A DNA stretch of 7,145 nucleotides from Pseudomonadota bacterium (GCA_021817875.1 JAKAFQ010000212.1:1-7145), one strand, 5' to 3'. Positions 1 through 6,888 are shown, numbered from the stretch's first letter. Notes: generated by a model from the sequence alone, not told the origin. Program-made: numbers and translations.

Positions 1-21
1 GCGCCGTTGGCGTGGGTGGCG

Positions 22-981
22 TCAGGGGCGCTCACGCGGCGACAGCAGTTCCCATCCGCACAAGTCCGCCGCGGTGTCGAGACTGAGGCGCGTTGGACGC
101 ACACGATTTGGTGCGGGATCCGCAAGCTCCACGAACGTGGTGGCGCTTCCGATGTTGTCTGGAAAGACCGCGAGACAGATCCCTTGGGATCTTGTGGACG
201 GGAAGCGAATAGCCTCGAAGCCTGCCGCGCGCAGCAACTCTGCGAGGACCTGGCTGGGCGAGGGCAAGCCGAACTGCACCGGGCCGATTCGCCAGTTGTG
301 TTGGAGGACCGCGGCTTGCAGCTGCGCAGGCGTCTTGATCATGAAGATGGAACGCGCCGGTCGCTTCAATCGTTTCAGGAGGCGCACGACGTCGCCCGGC
401 AACCGCATCTGACCAAGGACCTTGCATACAGCGGTCAACGCGCGCGGCGCGCCAAGATCGAAGACACGATCGATGTGGCCGCTGAGGCACAGATGCGACG
501 TGCTGGATCGCGAACCGAGGGCGAGATCCTCGGGGCTCAAGCCGTCAACCGCGGCGCCCTGGGGAAGCTGGTACTTCTCCCGATAGGCCGTTTCGACATC
601 CGACGCGAGATACAGCGCGGGCCATGGTGGACCGATGCGCTGATCGACATCCATGCCGACATTGAAGCGGCCGCCGACGCCGGTCAGGCTGCCCGCCGCT
701 GAGAGGGGCTCGTTGCTGTAGCGGTAATCAACGATCCGCAGCCAGCGCGTGAAGGACAGCGGCGGTGCGGGGTGCGCGCGCAAGGCATCGAGCAGGCTGG
801 ACCGGTATTTCTGCCTCTGCGGCTCGAGGCCGAAAAACAGAACGCTGTTGAGCTCGTCGAGATCGTCGGACAGCTGCTTCCATTGTTCGAGCGAGGCCGC
901 CGAAAAACGATCGAGCTCAAGCAAGCCGGGAGGATGCGCGGCCTGTCGAAGGGGAGGTGCTTGCCGTGGGCGCTTACCCAC
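22..981 (-). CDS. RES-domain toxin of a type II toxin-antitoxin pair
   Basis: This 319-residue protein carries the RES domain. Studied members such as MbcT and the Pseudomonas and Photorhabdus Res toxins destroy cellular NAD+, and the relative ParT ADP-ribosylates a host enzyme. Visible signatures are GVGGRFNVG (about 101-109, R105), the ALYLASDVETAYREKY block (about 122-137, likely catalytic E135) and RFPSTRSQGICLAVFPDN (about 259-276, S262), which fit the Arg, Glu and Ser that name the family. The start is GTG at 981-979. It lies inside the last codons of the antitoxin gene, and an in-frame stop just upstream leaves no earlier start. The 8-base overlap implies translational coupling and co-transcription, with antitoxin made first. 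The protein is longer than the roughly 150-230 residues usual for small RES toxins. About 70 N-terminal residues precede the recognisable domain and have no assigned role. It is inferred to be active and cytosolic because all three blocks look intact. The exact chemistry (NAD+ phosphorolysis, hydrolysis or ADP-ribosyl transfer) cannot be read from sequence. Confidence 0.93.
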   Translation of the reverse strand: MGKRPRQAPPLRQAAHPPGLLELDRFSAASLEQWKQLSDDLDELNSVLFFGLEPQRQKYRSSLLDALRAHPAPPLSFTRWLRIVDYRYSNEPLSAAGSLTGVGGRFNVGMDVDQRIGPPWPALYLASDVETAYREKYQLPQGAAVDGLSPEDLALGSRSSTSHLCLSGHIDRVFDLGAPRALTAVCKVLGQMRLPGDVVRLLKRLKRPARSIFMIKTPAQLQAAVLQHNWRIGPVQFGLPSPSQVLAELLRAAGFEAIRFPSTRSQGICLAVFPDNIGSATTFVELADPAPNRVRPTRLSLDTAADLCGWELLSPRERP

Positions 982-1390
982 CGGCCGCTTTCACGCGGGG
1001 GCGCGATCGAGCGGGCTCGCGTGCGCTGCGAGCGCTGATGATAAAACGGCGCAACCGGTCGTAACGCCCCAACCGCACCATGTCGCGCGGCGTCACATCG
1101 CCCAGCAGCGGATTCTTGGTTTTGAACCACAGGGCTGTCTTGATGCTGTCGCCATCGAAGGCCTCGGCCACCAGATTGCAGATCGTCGCGATTTCCTCGA
1201 GGCGCTCACGGACCGCAGTAGGCATGTGGTCGTCGAAACGCACGGAGGCGGGTGCCACGCCTGCAAGGCGCGAGACGTCGCCTTTGCGCAGATCGAGCCA
1301 TTCATTGACGCGCTTGGGCTCGAATGCGGCGCCACGACCAAAGCCCAGCCGATCCTCGGGGACGGTGTCGAACAGCGCGACTGCATGCAT
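974..1390 (-). CDS. Xre/MbcA/ParS-family antitoxin (DUF2384-type toxin-binding domain)
   Basis: This 138-residue protein is the cognate antitoxin of the RES toxin. Residues about 24-52 (FEPKRVNEWLDLRKGDVSRL, then AGVAPASVR) resemble the helix-turn-helix of Xre-like antitoxins. Residues about 87-118 (LWFKTKNPLLGDVTPRDMVR, then LGRYDRLRRFI) match the 'W...NP.LGG.TP.D.....GR...V..F' pattern of the C-terminal toxin-binding domain. In known complexes this domain covers the toxin active site while the N-terminal half binds the operator. The ATG at 1390-1388 is supported by AAGAGG at 1400-1405 (minus strand), 9 bases from the start codon. The gene overlaps the toxin start by 8 bases, the order usual for Xre-RES pairs. 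The basic tail (about 119-138, RSAREPARSRPRVKAAGG at its end) extends past the conserved domain and may be disordered. Autoregulation is likely, because an inverted copy of an upstream repeated motif sits across the start codon. Confidence 0.93.
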   Translation of the reverse strand: MHAVALFDTVPEDRLGFGRGAAFEPKRVNEWLDLRKGDVSRLAGVAPASVRFDDHMPTAVRERLEEIATICNLVAEAFDGDSIKTALWFKTKNPLLGDVTPRDMVRLGRYDRLRRFIISARSAREPARSRPRVKAAGG

Positions 1391-1396
1391 GGTTGA
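1389..1396 (-). promoter_or_regulatory. Inverted copy of the operator motif on the antitoxin start codon
   Basis: The minus strand reads TCAACCAT, whose last two bases are the first two of the ATG start codon. It is an exact copy of the motif repeated at 1459-1466 and 1470-1477, in the opposite orientation. Protein bound here and upstream could bridge or loop across the presumed promoter at 1415-1444. An 8-base match can occur by chance in one place, but it is more convincing beside the 11-base-period array. Confidence 0.45.
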
Positions 1397-1399
1397 ACG

Positions 1400-1405
1400 C
1401 CTCTT
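1400..1405 (-). promoter_or_regulatory. Ribosome-binding site of the antitoxin gene
   Basis: The minus strand reads AAGAGG here, 9 bases before the ATG at 1390-1388. This fits a Shine-Dalgarno sequence at normal spacing and supports the chosen start. No comparable site precedes the toxin GTG, so toxin translation probably relies on coupling. Confidence 0.6.
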
Positions 1406-1414
1406 GGGTTTGTC

Positions 1415-1444
1415 AGGTTAGCACGGGCACAACAATCGGGCCAA
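1415..1444 (-). promoter_or_regulatory. Weak candidate promoter of the toxin-antitoxin operon
   Basis: On the minus strand TTGGCC (1444-1439) and TAACCT (1420-1415) are separated by 18 bases, just downstream of the repeated 8-base motif. They match the sigma-70 -35 and -10 hexamers at only four and three positions, so this is a placement guess. It is favoured because it lies between the repeats and the ribosome-binding site. Readthrough from the recombinase gene, which ends only about 100 bases upstream, is an alternative source of transcript. Confidence 0.25.
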
Positions 1445-1447
1445 TGT

Positions 1448-1477
1448 TCTACCATCGATCAACCATCATTCAACCAT
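1448..1477. repeat. Three 11-base-period iterons, probable antitoxin operator
   Basis: The motif TC(A/T)ACCAT occurs at 1448-1455 (TCTACCAT), 1459-1466 (TCAACCAT) and 1470-1477 (TCAACCAT). The starts are exactly 11 bases apart, about one helical turn, so a bound protein would meet all three on one DNA face. A fourth copy in opposite orientation (ATGGTTGA on the plus strand) is at 1389-1396, over the antitoxin start codon. This arrangement is directly visible. The role as the binding site of the Xre-like antitoxin is inferred from its position and from the known autoregulation of such modules. Confidence 0.6.
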
Positions 1478-1495
1478 GTCTCGAGATCAGCCGTT

Positions 1496-4400
1496 TCAAG
1501 GCACGGTGATTCGCTGCTGCAGCCAGACCATGGCCAGCAGCCAGTGCAGCGAGGCCATCAGGGTGCGCCGGTCGCCGCGCGCCGGTTTAACGGCGCTGGG
1601 TCGAGCGATCTGCAGGGCGAGCCCGCCTTCCCGATCGGATAGGTCGACGAGCGAAGGATCGATCCCGAGCGTGGTGAGCAAGGTCATCACGCGTTGGTGC
1701 GAGGTGCCCTCGGGCAGCAGGATCGCCTCCATCTCCGGCACCAGCCGGTGTGCATAGCCGGTCGCCGCCCAGAGATCGGCGAGCCAGCCCAGGTCCGCGG
1801 ACGGCGACTGCGCCAGTGCTGCATGGAGGCCTTTGCTGCCTTGCAGGGCGCGCGGTGGTTTCATCACCGCGCGGGGGTGCCGCAAGCCGCGCACGGCCCA
1901 CGGCACCTCGCCGCGTGCCTTGAGGAGTTCAATGGCCACGCGTTGCAGTGCCTCGCCCTGCTGCGGCGATAGTCCGGCTCGCAGGATGGCCTGATCAACA
2001 CCATCGCCCGCGGCCATCGCTCGTGCGAAGGCATCGATATGCATCGGCAGCAATCCGCGTTTCCGCCGCAGGGGTGGCGGCGGGGTCAGGATCTGCTCGG
2101 GACGCGGCAAGGGCGAGTGCTGGAGCCGCTCGAGGGCGATGGCCATGCGCGCGGGCCCTTGCGGGCCGGCCCGGTACCACGCCATGTCGAGCGGCTCAGG
2201 CTTGAGTGACGTGACCGCCAGCACGTCCGCCCGCGGAGTGGCGCCGCCTTCGCGCAAGCTGTGTGCATAGGCAATGGCCGGATCGCTGATGTAGCTGGTC
2301 AGCGGGGTGCCGATCTGGGCGTGTCCGCTGGCACAAAGCGCCGCCTGCACATCACGCGCCTGGCCACTAGGTGCGGCGTTGGCGGCGCGATGCCGGGCCA
2401 TGACGCGGCGCTTGCGCAGCCAGTAGGGAAGCGCCTTGGGCTCATTCGAGGCCCATCGCACGAGGGCTGTCAGGCGGCTCTGCAGCAGATCGTTGCTGTA
2501 GCGCCGGCGGCTCCCGGGCGCATCGGCAAACAGCGGCGCGTTCCAGCGCGTGGTCGCGCTCAGGCGACCTTGCTCATTCTGCAGCCAGGCGATGACCCAT
2601 GCGCGTGCGCGCGTCCAGAGCGCACCCTCCAGCGGCACGAAGCCGATCGCGGCGGCCGTCTTGGCACTCCCATACTCGCCGGTCCGATGCACATGGAGAA
2701 AATCCCGGCCCTCTCCAAACAGAAACAGGTCACCCAGCACCAGTCCGCATGAGGAGCCGGGCCGGATGCCGCTCGCTTCCAGCACCACAAACAGGATGAT
2801 GCGCAGCTCGGTCAAACGGTAGAGATCCGGCGAAGCATCCGGGCGCAGCGATTCCTCGAGTCGATCCGTCTCGAGGGTCTCGTAGATGAGCGTGACCTCG
2901 GCGTCCGTGAGCAGCCCCGGGTCATGGCTGTCGATGCGCGGCCCAGCCAGCGCGCTGAGCTCGCTCCACGCGATCACGCTGACCTGGTGATACGTCTCAA
3001 GGTAGTCCTGAAACGCGCGCAGGCTCTCGAGGGCCTGAGGGCGCACGCCCGGCGGTGTGTCCTCAAGCACGGCGAGATAGATGCGCTGCAGCTCAAAGGC
3101 GCCCAGGCCCTTCAGGCGACGCGTCCCCGCGATCGCGAGCAGGCGGTGCGCGAAACGCGTGACGTTCGTCTGCAGGGTCTTGTGGGCCAGATGACGGACG
3201 CGCGCGCCGCCGTACTTCAGCCGGTGGAGTGCAAAGCCCACGATCAGACCGAGGTTGGAAGCCGGCCCCACCTCCTGCAGGAGCGCGACGAGTTTCGTGT
3301 TGAGGTTCCTGCGCCACGCCCGATGGCCATCGCTCTTCTTGCCCATCGCCACCGGGAGGCGGTCGGGGTTGAGCAGTTGGGTCAGGCGCGCGTAGCGCTC
3401 ATCCACCTCCAGCGCTGATGGAGAATGCTGCTGGGTGGACGACGCATCCTCCTGGATCGGCTCATACAGCGTCACCGCCGTGTCGGCATCGTCGGGTGCC
3501 GGATCCTGCTGGGTGCGTACCGGCCAATCATCCTCGGCGGCAAGACAGCGCGGCACGGACGTCGCATGCAGGGTCACGCCCCCCAGCATCAGCAGGCGCT
3601 CGGGTCCGGACAGCTCGATGCGCCCGGCCGCGCGCGCCGTGGCCACGAGGGCGGCCAGGGGATCCATCGCGTCCGTTCCGGCCAGATCGAACGCGAGGTG
3701 GCGCCCGATCCACGCCGTGACGTGACCCGCTGAGGGGGCGTGGGCCTTGCGTGCCGCCTGTCCCCGACGCGCCAGCAACAGCGCGGGAACACCGTTGAAG
3801 ACCATCGGGACGCTGTTGCGATCAATGACCGCGGGCAGACGCAGCGCATCACCGGGTGATTCGCCTCGTACCGCCTTGGCGGCCGCGTTGACGGCCGTCT
3901 CGGCCCAGTCGAGTCGCCGATAGGGTGAAAACAGGAGAACGGACAGCAGCGCGAGGACGCCCTGGTCGTCGGCAAGGTTCTCCTCGGCGCGCGCGAGCAG
4001 CCGAACGCGCAGCAGTTCGACCTGGCGCTTGGCGATGCCGAGTCCTGGCAGGAAGGGCGATGGCTCGGCCGTCAGGTTCAGGACCGGACGGCGGGGGATG
4101 AAGCCGGTGGTCAGGCCATCGCGGTGGCTGCGCTTGAACAGCCGCGACAGTTCGATGCGGGTCAGCACCGCCTGGATGGCATTGGCGGGACGCGGATCGC
4201 CTTGGCGGACCTGATCGGCGAGGTTGGCGCAGTGGTCCTCGGTGATGGGGATGGGCTTTGACCGGGCCCTCTCCTCGCTGCGGACCAGGCAGCGTTGCGC
4301 CAAATCCAGCCGCAGCCCCGGAAGAAATTCGCGTACCGCCCGCTCGAGCCGCGGCAGGACCTCGGCGAGGGCCTCCTCGCCGCGCTCATGTAGACCCTGG

Positions 4401-6703
4401 CGCAGGCTGCGCACATCGAGCCGGTGTGCTTCCTCGTGCGCTCGGGCGACGGTCTCCCAGTCGCGCCATGGATCCAGGGGGACGCCCTCCCAGTGCCAGG
4501 TCGCGGCGCTCTGGCGCGTCCCGAACCATCCCTCCCCCAAGAGATAGTCATTGATGACCGGTCCGAGCTCACGCGCGAGATCGCATGCCGACAGCGGCGA
4601 CAGGTCGGCGGTGGCGTGAGCGGGCGAGACCACCCACCCCATCTGGGCGAAGCGCAGTTCCGGGTCGATGCCACGCCGCTGCAGGTGCTGATTGAGGCGA
4701 TGGCGGTAGTGGTTGTCGACGTCCTGGAGCTGCGCCGGCATGCTCTGGCGCAAGCGTGCCGCGGTGAAGGGGAGCGCCCCCTTCGGCCCCGGAACGCTGA
4801 ACAGCGGCGCGGTGCCAGTGAGAATGGCTCGCGCCAGGGATGCATGTTCGCCATCGCGGTTCCCGATCTCGACGAGTCGATCCAGAAACGCGCGCAGCTC
4901 GGCGGCCCAGCGTGCACCCGTGGCTGCGATGCGGACTTTTCGCAGCGGATCGACTATTTTGTCGCGCAGGATGATCAGACCGGCTTCGGGCATGACCTGA
5001 TGGAGATCGATCGCTCCCAGTGCATCGACCGGTCGGTGGGCGGTGGCCGCGCACAGTGACCCCGCCAGGAAATCGCGGTGTGCGGCCCACGCCTCGACTT
5101 CAGGGGTCTCCTTGCGATGGGCCAGGGACCGGCGCGATCGCCGCAACGCTTCAGGCCATTGGCGCGCGGCGTCCGCGATCAGGACCAGCCGCGACCCGAA
5201 GGTGGCTTCCGGGTTCGGGACCGCGGGCGCTGGCGGCGATCCGAACCACTGTTCGTGTATCGCGCTGACCGCACGGATCAGGTCACCCTGGCTGGGGGCC
5301 GAGTAATACGTCGGTGCCGCCGACATGGAAAAAGTGTCGGCAAGGGCCAGTTGCGCCACGTCGGGGCCGAGCGACTGGGCAAGGTGCGATCCCAGGGCAA
5401 GCCGAAACACGCCGGCGCCCAGTTCTGCTTCGGGCACCAGATCCTTCAGAACATCGTAAAGCCGGTAGGGTTGCGCCACCGCCTGCGTCAGCCGTGGCAA
5501 GACGGGCTGACCGTCAACCGGAGCGTGAAGGGCGACGCCTCGGAGCAACGCATATAAGGTGCCCGGCAGGGGCCAGGGCGCCACGTCCGCCACGGACTCC
5601 AGACAAGGCGCGAGTTCCGGTTGCGGTCGGACGGCGTTTGGCGGGCGCAGGACGGGACGCCAGAGGATGGCCTCGTGGGTGGAAACGGTCTCGTAGGCAC
5701 CCGGCACAGAACCCCATCGCAGTGCCGTGAGATCGATCTGGCGCAAGCCCGTGGCGATGACCAGCGCGAGCGCCACGAACGTTTCTGACTCCGAGAACTC
5801 GCCCGCCTTCTGGAGTTGCTGTGCTTGACTGATCGCTGCGTGGGCGACTCGCTGGATCAGCTCCCGCGGTATACGGTGATCGGCGGGAGCCAGCAGATCA
5901 CCCTGACTGGCGCGCACGAGTGCGGTCGCCCGAGCCCTTGCCCGATCCACGCGCGGGGTTCGCGCCGGCTCACCCGGATCGAGTGGATCCGTCAGACAAG
6001 CACCCACATCCAGTGTGTCGTCCGGCTCGGCCTGATGTCCGATGCCCAGAGGAAGGTCAGAGGCTTCGAGGTCGGGAACCAAGATCTTGGGGGAGAGGGC
6101 GCGGCGCAGCGAGCCCGGGTCGTCCAGGATCCAGCCCCGGATCCGGTGTCGTAGCCACCGCTTCCATAACCCTAGAAAAGTCGGATGAAGGCGCCCGCCG
6201 GAATGGGCGTAAGCCTCGACCACCGCTGCCAGGTCAGGAAGGGTGGAGATGTCTCCCAGGATCACGGCAAGGTCGCTGTTTCCGCCTTCCGGCAGTGCAC
6301 CGCGTAAAACGCTGGAAAGTTGATTGATCCGGTTTCGCTCTGTGGAAGCCGTAGGGCGAAGCGCGGTCTCACAAAGCACCCGGATTAGCAAGGCAAGCGG
6401 AGCAGGCGGCGGATCCATCGCCGCCATCAACAACACGACGGCGATCGGGTGCTTTTCTTGGGTGTGTCTCTGTATCTTGAGACTTCGGGCTGCCCCTGGC
6501 TTCCAGCTTGCAAATGCAGCAATTCGGCCGGTGAGGCAGGGCAAAAGCGCCCGATCGATGTCGCTGCTTTGATTATCGAGACCGTGCAGGTAAAGGGAGA
6601 CGGGCGCACCCCAAGACCCATGGATGCTCGCTGGCAACTGGCCGTCGAGATCGGCCAAGAGTTGGTCGATGGTGTTGGAGGCTAGGTGGGCTGGGGCGTG
6701 CAC
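1496..6703 (-). CDS. Giant multi-domain tyrosine-recombinase-like protein (fused integrase)
   Basis: This unbroken 1735-residue frame resembles the tyrosine recombinase (phage integrase) fold more than once; known members cut and rejoin DNA through a tyrosine with an Arg-Lys-His-Arg-His/Trp set. Fold A (about 280-480) has ATGLRQIDLTALRW (R321) and GVFRLALGSHLAQSLG (R434), then APTYYSAP (Y466/Y467), with D456 where His or Trp is expected. Fold B (about 500-710) has AATAHRP (R557), ILRDK (K582), HYRHRLNQHLQRRGID (R667) and MGW (W690), but no tyrosine at the expected distance. A third remnant may lie near 905-945 (LFSPYRRLDWAE). Fold C (about 1110-1490) has EASGIRPGSSCGL (R1314), GSAKT (K1348), VMARHRAANA (R1437) and ASGHAQIGTPLTSYISDP (H1461, Y1471), and is the best candidate active domain; V1434 replaces the His of HxxR. 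Residues 1490-1735 are unassigned. Typical integrases have 300-450 residues. The GTG at 6703 lacks a clear Shine-Dalgarno site and the next in-frame ATG is residue 93, so the start is uncertain. The gene points away from a tRNA-type attachment site about 250 bases behind it. The recombinase assignment is by motif reading only. Confidence 0.85.
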   Translation of the reverse strand: MHAPAHLASNTIDQLLADLDGQLPASIHGSWGAPVSLYLHGLDNQSSDIDRALLPCLTGRIAAFASWKPGAARSLKIQRHTQEKHPIAVVLLMAAMDPPPAPLALLIRVLCETALRPTASTERNRINQLSSVLRGALPEGGNSDLAVILGDISTLPDLAAVVEAYAHSGGRLHPTFLGLWKRWLRHRIRGWILDDPGSLRRALSPKILVPDLEASDLPLGIGHQAEPDDTLDVGACLTDPLDPGEPARTPRVDRARARATALVRASQGDLLAPADHRIPRELIQRVAHAAISQAQQLQKAGEFSESETFVALALVIATGLRQIDLTALRWGSVPGAYETVSTHEAILWRPVLRPPNAVRPQPELAPCLESVADVAPWPLPGTLYALLRGVALHAPVDGQPVLPRLTQAVAQPYRLYDVLKDLVPEAELGAGVFRLALGSHLAQSLGPDVAQLALADTFSMSAAPTYYSAPSQGDLIRAVSAIHEQWFGSPPAPAVPNPEATFGSRLVLIADAARQWPEALRRSRRSLAHRKETPEVEAWAAHRDFLAGSLCAATAHRPVDALGAIDLHQVMPEAGLIILRDKIVDPLRKVRIAATGARWAAELRAFLDRLVEIGNRDGEHASLARAILTGTAPLFSVPGPKGALPFTAARLRQSMPAQLQDVDNHYRHRLNQHLQRRGIDPELRFAQMGWVVSPAHATADLSPLSACDLARELGPVINDYLLGEGWFGTRQSAATWHWEGVPLDPWRDWETVARAHEEAHRLDVRSLRQGLHERGEEALAEVLPRLERAVREFLPGLRLDLAQRCLVRSEERARSKPIPITEDHCANLADQVRQGDPRPANAIQAVLTRIELSRLFKRSHRDGLTTGFIPRRPVLNLTAEPSPFLPGLGIAKRQVELLRVRLLARAEENLADDQGVLALLSVLLFSPYRRLDWAETAVNAAAKAVRGESPGDALRLPAVIDRNSVPMVFNGVPALLLARRGQAARKAHAPSAGHVTAWIGRHLAFDLAGTDAMDPLAALVATARAAGRIELSGPERLLMLGGVTLHATSVPRCLAAEDDWPVRTQQDPAPDDADTAVTLYEPIQEDASSTQQHSPSALEVDERYARLTQLLNPDRLPVAMGKKSDGHRAWRRNLNTKLVALLQEVGPASNLGLIVGFALHRLKYGGARVRHLAHKTLQTNVTRFAHRLLAIAGTRRLKGLGAFELQRIYLAVLEDTPPGVRPQALESLRAFQDYLETYHQVSVIAWSELSALAGPRIDSHDPGLLTDAEVTLIYETLETDRLEESLRPDASPDLYRLTELRIILFVVLEASGIRPGSSCGLVLGDLFLFGEGRDFLHVHRTGEYGSAKTAAAIGFVPLEGALWTRARAWVIAWLQNEQGRLSATTRWNAPLFADAPGSRRRYSNDLLQSRLTALVRWASNEPKALPYWLRKRRVMARHRAANAAPSGQARDVQAALCASGHAQIGTPLTSYISDPAIAYAHSLREGGATPRADVLAVTSLKPEPLDMAWYRAGPQGPARMAIALERLQHSPLPRPEQILTPPPPLRRKRGLLPMHIDAFARAMAAGDGVDQAILRAGLSPQQGEALQRVAIELLKARGEVPWAVRGLRHPRAVMKPPRALQGSKGLHAALAQSPSADLGWLADLWAATGYAHRLVPEMEAILLPEGTSHQRVMTLLTTLGIDPSLVDLSDREGGLALQIARPSAVKPARGDRRTLMASLHWLLAMVWLQQRITVP

Positions 6704-6728
6704 AACCCAATGGTAGCCTGAGGTCCTT

Positions 6729-6817
6729 ACACTCTAAAGGTGAGTGTTAGACATCTAACGACCACGATGAACTCTAAGGCCCCTTGGGCTCGTATAGGCG
6801 AGTAAAGAGTGTTAGAC
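6729..6817. repeat. Direct and inverted short repeats, possible recombinase arm or regulator sites
   Basis: GAGTGTTAGAC occurs perfectly at 6742-6752 and 6807-6817. The reverse-oriented core ACACTC is at 6729-6734, forming a 6-base inverted repeat with GAGTGT at 6742-6747 around a 7-base loop. ACTCTAA occurs at 6731-6737 and 6771-6777. The motifs thus alternate in orientation across about 90 bases. Such sites near a recombinase gene commonly bind the recombinase N-terminal domain, accessory factors or a repressor. Which applies here cannot be told. Confidence 0.5.
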
Positions 6818-6839
6818 GATAGACAAGTACTATTTTCTA

Positions 6840-6888
6840 TATAGAACAGTACGTTGCGCTTGATATAGCGCAAGCATGCTGTTCTATA
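6840..6888. repeat. Nested 49-base imperfect palindrome (cruciform or recombinase core candidate)
   Basis: Outer arms TATAGAACAG (6840-6849) and CTGTTCTATA (6879-6888) are perfect 10-base inverted repeats. Inside them, TTGCGCT (6854-6860) and AGCGCAA (6867-6873) are perfect 7-base inverted repeats around the 6-base centre TGATAT. The two pairs share nearly the same centre, with 4 and 5 unpaired bases between inner and outer arms. Inverted arms around a 6-8 base spacer are the layout of a tyrosine recombinase core site. A cruciform, a dimeric regulator site or a transfer origin are alternatives. A terminator is unlikely because no T-run follows on either strand. Confidence 0.65.

Noticed and set aside
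7..702. A 231-residue plus-strand open frame at the left edge
   Set aside because: It is antisense to the RES toxin, which has clear conserved blocks. Its own translation is rich in Arg, Ala and Gln with no family features.
749..1396. A 215-residue plus-strand open frame
   Set aside because: It runs antisense across both toxin and antitoxin genes, which carry recognisable domains, and shows low-complexity Cys/Ser/Arg-rich sequence typical of a shadow frame.
1448..1477. Iterons as a plasmid replication origin or a CRISPR array
   Set aside because: There are only three 8-base copies, no replication initiator gene is nearby, and the repeats are too short and close for CRISPR; operator function fits the position better.
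4162..4917. A 251-residue minus-strand frame inside the recombinase gene
   Set aside because: It is an alternate frame of the 1735-residue gene, heavy in Arg, Ser and Pro with no motifs; high GC content makes long shadow frames common.
1496..6703. The giant gene as a nonribosomal synthetase, helicase or other common large protein
   Set aside because: No Walker A/B, carrier-protein or adenylation motifs were seen, while integrase Arg-I, box-II and Tyr motifs recur in order.
6779..6789. Small hairpin GCCC-CTT-GGGC as a terminator
   Set aside because: The stem is only 4 bases and no T-run follows on either strand.
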